Origin: Deltaproteobacteria bacterium
GTDB lineage: Bacteria > UBA10199 > SPLOWO2-01-44-7
Assembly: GCA_016203765.1 (NCBI GenBank)
Contig: JACQMB010000002.1
Location: forward strand, 1-9,117
Length of the DNA stretch: 9,117 bases
Reading direction: 5' to 3'
Under the pieces are notes generated by a model. It had not been told where the DNA came from. It worked only from the letters and a program-made list of their open reading frames with translations, and did not search any database. This document shows, in pieces, positions 6,733 through 9,117 of the stretch; the first letter of the stretch is position 1; each line of letters starts with the position of its first letter. The position numbers and the translations under genes are program-made.

Positions 6733-6747
6733 TTCCTCAAGGAGGAA
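6733..6747 (+). promoter_or_regulatory. Shine-Dalgarno site inside a 6-bp hairpin
   Basis: AAGGAGG (6739-6745) lies 8 nt before the ATG at 6754, an ideal ribosome-binding site that decides this start. The same bases can pair: TTCCTC (6733-6738) with GAGGAA (6742-6747) around an AAG loop, covering the core GAGG. The hairpin is small and could modulate access, or be a by-product of a strong site. Confidence 0.6.
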
Positions 6748-6753
6748 GAGACA

Positions 6754-6834
6754 ATGGCAAAACGCAAAAGAAGAAAGGCCACCAAGAAGAAAAAGGCCAC
6801 GAAGAAAAGAAAAATGAGAAGGAAGAAGAAATAG
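6754..6834 (+). CDS. 26-aa ultra-basic mini-protein (Lys/Arg-rich), unrecognised
   Basis: A 26-codon ORF (ATG to TAG) starts MAKRKRRKAT and ends KMRRKKK; 19 of 26 residues are Lys or Arg (73%), with no acidic and no aromatic residue. It has an ideal Shine-Dalgarno site at 8-nt spacing, a perfect-consensus promoter and a strong terminator beginning about 15 nt after the stop, so it appears to be an independent, highly expressed gene. Composition points to nucleic-acid binding, such as a ribosome-associated peptide like bTHX or bS22, or a chromatin-compacting tail like those of histone H1-like bacterial proteins. Low complexity makes homology by eye unsafe, and I cannot name a family. A second basic mini-ORF faces it across the shared terminator. 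It could also be a non-coding RNA whose A-rich body only resembles a gene, but the start signals argue for translation. Confidence 0.72.
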   Translation: MAKRKRRKATKKKKATKKRKMRRKKK

Positions 6835-6848
6835 ACGGAGTTTGAAAG

Positions 6849-6887
6849 AAAAAACCCCCGGCGCCGCAAGGCGCCGGGGGTTTTTTT
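6849..6887. terminator. strong bidirectional rho-independent terminator
   Basis: An 11-bp perfect GC stem, CCCCCGGCGCC (6855-6865) and GGCGCCGGGGG (6870-6880), closes on a GCAA (GNRA) tetraloop (6866-6869). A6 precedes it (6849-6854) and T7 follows (6881-6887), so it can terminate the plus-strand basic ORF and, read the other way, the minus-strand unit ending at 6903. Confidence 0.95.
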
Positions 6888-6902
6888 ATTGCCTTTTTTT
6901 GG

Positions 6903-6986
6903 CTAGCCGCGATAGCGCAGGGAGGGAACTTTTTTTCCCTTCTTCTTGCGCTGTTTCTTTTTGGCCATTTTTCTCTTTTTGTACAT
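6903..6986 (-). CDS. 27-aa basic mini-protein downstream of the PLC/P1-fold gene, unrecognised
   Basis: On the minus strand an ATG (6986-6984) directly follows the TAG of the phospholipase-like gene (6989-6987). A Shine-Dalgarno site GGAGGA (complement of 6994-6999) lies 7 nt upstream, within the last codons of that gene, so the two ORFs look translationally coupled. The 27-aa product starts MYKKRKMAKKKQRKKK and ends VPSLRYRG; 15 of 27 residues are Lys/Arg (56%) and none is acidic. A second in-frame ATG (6968-6966) would give 21 aa but has a much poorer ribosome-binding site. The N-terminal pattern is reminiscent of small bacterial AURKAIP1/COX24-type (bS22-like) ribosomal peptides, but such low-complexity similarity may be convergent. 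The stop at 6905-6903 is 16 nt before the terminator T-tract region. It converges with the 26-aa basic ORF on the other strand. Confidence 0.68.
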   Translation of the reverse strand: MYKKRKMAKKKQRKKKGKKVPSLRYRG

Positions 6987-8120
6987 CTATGGTTCCTCCG
7001 TTTTTTCCTTTAAAAATCGCGCTACATAAGTGCGCTGAGCCTTCCCCACGTGGGCGAAGACGCCTACCACAATCCGGGAGATTTGACCAGCCCCTCTCAT
7101 TCTTTGAGCCTGATCGGCCGTCAAATAGGGGAGGGGGTCATCCGGTCTTCCTTCGACCTCTCCGGCATCATAGATTTTGGCGGTCAACAGGTTCTTCCCC
7201 GTAATTTGAAAGGTGGCCTGGACTGTCGCAAGCGCAGATTGGTTGGCATGGCCGCGCACCTGTTTTGCCAAGTCCTCCATGGCGCCGAAGTCCCCAAATG
7301 TTTCCCTGCCACTCAATGCCTTTTCCCATTGTCTGCCGCTGCTGTTTTCTTGCCAAAGCAAATAGTCGGTGTAGCCCTCGAAATAGTGATGGGTGTTGGA
7401 GACCACCCGTGTGACTGTTTGAATCCAACCCACGTTCTCTTTGCGGCCCCACTGAAAATAAGCCTGAACACCTTTGATCGCGAGGGGAGCAAGGAGTTGG
7501 GCGGTGTGATACGGTTGGCCCAGGTCTTGAATATAATGAAGTCCCGCGCCTAAAAAATTCCAGGCCCAGTAGGGCTCGCCCAGTTGGTAAGCCGCCAGGG
7601 CCAAATCGAAATAGATTTGCGCCCGGCGGCTGGCCTGCCCGATGCGCCCCAACGGAAAGCCGAGCGTATTTAAGGGATGGAGAGGGTTGAAGGGGGGTTT
7701 TTCCATATGCCGGAAGGCCTGCGAGCCGCTCTTGGTACCCGACCCGAACCAAAACTGCTCCCCCTGGTCATAGGGGAGATGCATGTCCCTCCCGTCATCG
7801 GCGCGGGCGGAGTAGAGCGTTAAAATTTCCAGCGGGGTTAAGGTTTGCCGATCTTGTTCGGCGGGGGAAGGGCGGTCAAAGGGAGAGTCGGGATTGATTT
7901 GGAGCCAACCACAAAACTCTTCCCTTGTTTGAATTGCCGGGTGGCGTTGCGAGAATTTTTTCAAGAACCGGTCGAAAGAGGTCCGCTCGACCGGTTGATT
8001 TAAACCCCAGGGCTCCGCCACATCCTTGAGGCTTTCTTTGGCCAACAGACGATGGGTATCGCCGCTCCAGGCCGAGGCAGAGGAACTGATAGAAATCAAA
8101 ACGAGGGCAAGAAAGACCAT
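6987..8120 (-). CDS. secreted zinc-dependent phospholipase C / S1-P1 nuclease-fold protein
   Basis: From the ATG at 8120 the protein has 377 residues. It begins with a short hydrophobic signal (MVFLALVLIS...SASA) and a likely cleavage after Ala17, exposing Trp18; in this fold the mature N-terminal Trp itself binds zinc. Candidate ligands follow in family order: His23 (W-x4-H spacing as in P1 nuclease), Asp108/109/112, His138, then HYIQDLGQPYH (His195, Asp199, His205; H-x3-D-x5-H) and HHYFE (His244, Glu248). Trinuclear-zinc secreted phosphodiesterases, either phospholipase C or nucleases, share this arrangement, so the substrate cannot be decided. The signal lacks a basic n-region, so a TTG start about 12 codons upstream (adding Arg and Lys) is an alternative. 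The longer ATG start at 8267 would overlap hpt and is unlikely. The gene is divergent from hpt and is followed with no gap by a basic 27-codon ORF. Confidence 0.82.
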   Translation of the reverse strand: MVFLALVLISISSSASAWSGDTHRLLAKESLKDVAEPWGLNQPVERTSFDRFLKKFSQRHPAIQTREEFCGWLQINPDSPFDRPSPAEQDRQTLTPLEILTLYSARADDGRDMHLPYDQGEQFWFGSGTKSGSQAFRHMEKPPFNPLHPLNTLGFPLGRIGQASRRAQIYFDLALAAYQLGEPYWAWNFLGAGLHYIQDLGQPYHTAQLLAPLAIKGVQAYFQWGRKENVGWIQTVTRVVSNTHHYFEGYTDYLLWQENSSGRQWEKALSGRETFGDFGAMEDLAKQVRGHANQSALATVQATFQITGKNLLTAKIYDAGEVEGRPDDPLPYLTADQAQRMRGAGQISRIVVGVFAHVGKAQRTYVARFLKEKTEEP

Positions 8121-8139
8121 GGTCCCTTTTTCAGCATGA

Positions 8140-8156
8140 TTGACTCTTACCGTCAA
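8140..8156. promoter_or_regulatory. dyad TTGAC-N7-GTCAA in the divergent hpt/PLC-like intergenic region
   Basis: A perfect 5-bp inverted repeat with a 7-bp spacer lies in the 57-bp region between the divergent starts at 8120 (minus) and 8178 (plus). Each arm also resembles a -35 box (TTGACT on plus, TTGACG on minus). It may be an operator or overlapping promoter elements. No good -10 partner is seen on either strand. Confidence 0.3.
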
Positions 8157-8177
8157 ATGGAGATAAGGGACGGGGCC

Positions 8178-8693
8178 ATGGCCAAAGGGCTCGACATCCT
8201 CATCACCGCCGCCGAGATTCAAAAAAAGGTGGAGGGCCTGGCCGGCCGGATTGGGAAAGACTATCAAGGAAAGAACCTGGTGGTGGTGGGCGTGTTAAAA
8301 GGCTCCTTCGTTTTTATGGCCGACCTCATCCGCCAAATCCCTCTCCCCCTGGCGTGTGATTTTTTGCGGGTGGCCAGCTACGACCAGGACCGCTCCACCG
8401 GCATTGTCCGAATGGAGTTCGACATGACCCAGCCGGTGGCGGGCAAGGATGTCTTGCTGGTGGAGGACATCGTCGATTCCGGCCGGACCCTGACTCACCT
8501 CCTGAAACATTTGGAAGAAAAAAAACCCGCTTCGTTGAGGGTTTGCTCCCTCCTTTTTAAGGAAGTCGGAAGCGGCGTTCGCGATAAAATCGATTATCTC
8601 GGATTTACCGTCCCCAACCGCTATGTCGTCGGCTTTGGTCTCGATTCGGAAGGGTTGTATCGCTCGCTCCCCTACGTCGCCGCCTTGCGCTAG
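8178..8693 (+). CDS. hpt: hypoxanthine phosphoribosyltransferase
   Basis: A cytoplasmic purine-salvage enzyme that joins hypoxanthine (and usually guanine) to PRPP to give IMP/GMP. The PRPP-binding signature VLLVEDIVDSGRTL (residues 92-105, acidic pair Glu96-Asp97) is intact, as are the VLKGSF loop (39-44), the flexible-loop neighbourhood DFLRVASYDQDRSTG (61-75) and the C-terminal VVGFGLD...YRSLPYV. I chose the ATG at 8178 (171 aa, the normal family length) because TAAGGGA at 8164-8170 gives a Shine-Dalgarno site at 7-nt spacing. In-frame ATGs at 8157, 8136 and 8052 have none, and the last lies within the divergent gene. LLFKEVG replaces the more usual LLDKP stretch before the purine-binding region, a modest departure. 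Its stop and that of the convergent PIN gene share CTAG (8690-8693). Confidence 0.95.
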   Translation: MAKGLDILITAAEIQKKVEGLAGRIGKDYQGKNLVVVGVLKGSFVFMADLIRQIPLPLACDFLRVASYDQDRSTGIVRMEFDMTQPVAGKDVLLVEDIVDSGRTLTHLLKHLEEKKPASLRVCSLLFKEVGSGVRDKIDYLGFTVPNRYVVGFGLDSEGLYRSLPYVAALR

Positions 8694-9106
8694 GTTGCAA
8701 CGCGCAAACCGGCGGCTTGAGCGGCGAGACCCTGATTTCTGTCGTGGGTAATGAAAAGAAGTTCTTCTTTACTTTGTATTTGGGTGAGCAAGGCGGTCGC
8801 GATATGGATGGCGTCCAAAGTGCCAACAAGGGTGGGAAAAGGTTCTGATGCCCTCCTCAAGATAGAGACCTGAATGGGGATAAAGTGAATTGCCGAACTG
8901 CTTGCGGTTAATAATTGAATCCTTAATGCCACCTCTTCTTTGGACCAGTTGTTTTGAATGCGCAAGCGATCAATGGCTCTTAATGCCTCCACCTTAAGCA
9001 ATTCACTCGCATAAATTTTTTTAAATTTTTCCAAATGAGGATAGGCCCCCGGCTCTTTTAATAGAAAACGGAGCAAAACCGATGTGTCGATAAAGGCGAT
9101 GGCCAT
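8690..9106 (-). CDS. PIN-domain RNase, VapC-like toxin
   Basis: A 138-aa PIN-domain protein; this family consists of Mg2+/Mn2+-dependent endoribonucleases, often toxins of type II toxin-antitoxin pairs that cleave tRNA or rRNA. The four acidic active-site residues are in place: Asp7 (FIDTSVLLR), Glu40 (LLKVEALRA), Asp98 (TLDAIHIATA) and Asp122 (ITHDRN). The length is typical of VapC. The ATG at 9106 has no Shine-Dalgarno site, but a TAA stop (9109-9107) abuts it, so it is probably coupled to an upstream antitoxin gene whose end would be in the last bases of the window (…Glu-Thr-stop in that frame). That antitoxin is not visible. The gene looks somewhat more A/T-rich than its neighbours, consistent with a mobile accessory module, but no att site or repeat was found. 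It ends convergently on hpt with a 4-base overlap. Confidence 0.88.
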   Translation of the reverse strand: MAIAFIDTSVLLRFLLKEPGAYPHLEKFKKIYASELLKVEALRAIDRLRIQNNWSKEEVALRIQLLTASSSAIHFIPIQVSILRRASEPFPTLVGTLDAIHIATALLTQIQSKEELLFITHDRNQGLAAQAAGLRVAT

Positions 9107-9117
9107 TTAGGTTTCGA

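Noticed and set aside
7050..7752. Overlapping open frames on both strands within the PLC-like gene
   Set aside because: They lack start signals and motifs, while the main minus-strand frame contains the ordered zinc-ligand residues.
8052..8177. Upstream extension of hpt to the ATG at 8052
   Set aside because: The extra 42 residues lie largely over the divergent gene's signal-peptide region, lack a Shine-Dalgarno site and exceed the normal HPRT length.
8121..8267. Upstream ATG extension of the minus-strand PLC-like gene to 8267
   Set aside because: It would place 49 non-secretory residues before a clear signal peptide and overlap the hpt coding region.

Overview
The window (about 50% GC, densely packed, few gaps) looks like a chromosomal segment of a Gram-negative, respiring bacterium. 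The evidence is an acyl-CoA dehydrogenase next to an ETF:quinone oxidoreductase, a lipoprotein-type gamma-glutamyltransferase and a secreted Zn-dependent phospholipase/nuclease-fold enzyme. The gene set would fit a deltaproteobacterial-type lineage (Desulfobacterota, Bdellovibrionota or related uncultivated groups), but this is an impression from gene content. No rRNA, tRNA, CRISPR array, IS element or prophage gene is visible.

Layout. (1) 1-3325, plus strand: the C-terminal 337 codons of a long-type acyl-CoA dehydrogenase, a deoxynucleoside kinase, and an ETF:quinone oxidoreductase whose start overlaps the kinase stop (ATGA). The dehydrogenase and ETF-QO are consecutive steps of electron flow from fatty acids to the quinone pool; the kinase is metabolically unrelated. 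ETF-QO lacks one of the four cysteines of its C-terminal [4Fe-4S] motif. (2) 3433-6665, plus strand: gamma-glutamyltransferase (ggt), then larE and larB of nickel-pincer-nucleotide cofactor synthesis, packed tightly (1-nt gap, then 17-nt overlap). larE begins inside a tandem heptanucleotide repeat (GGACTAC family) that is translated into its N-terminus. (3) 6662-6887, plus strand: a free-standing unit made of a consensus sigma70 promoter (TTGACA, 16 bp, TATAAT), a U-rich leader, a Shine-Dalgarno site inside a small hairpin, a 26-codon ORF that is 73% Lys/Arg, and a strong GCAA-loop terminator. (4) 8120-6903, minus strand: a secreted PLC/P1-nuclease-fold protein followed directly (TAG|ATG) by a second tiny basic ORF (27 aa, 56% Lys/Arg) with its own Shine-Dalgarno site, converging on the same bidirectional terminator. 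(5) 8178-8693, plus strand: hypoxanthine phosphoribosyltransferase, divergent from the phospholipase-like gene. (6) 9106-8690, minus strand: a PIN-domain (VapC-like) RNase toxin whose stop shares a CTAG with the hpt stop; its presumed antitoxin lies outside the window.

The most promising unexplained item is the pair of convergent ultra-basic mini-ORFs around 6754-6986. Neither is likely to be called by standard gene finders, yet both have textbook translation signals and one has the best promoter in the window. They could be ribosome-associated or other nucleic-acid-binding peptides. Also worth checking are the translated heptad repeat in LarE and the defective-looking Fe-S motif of ETF-QO.
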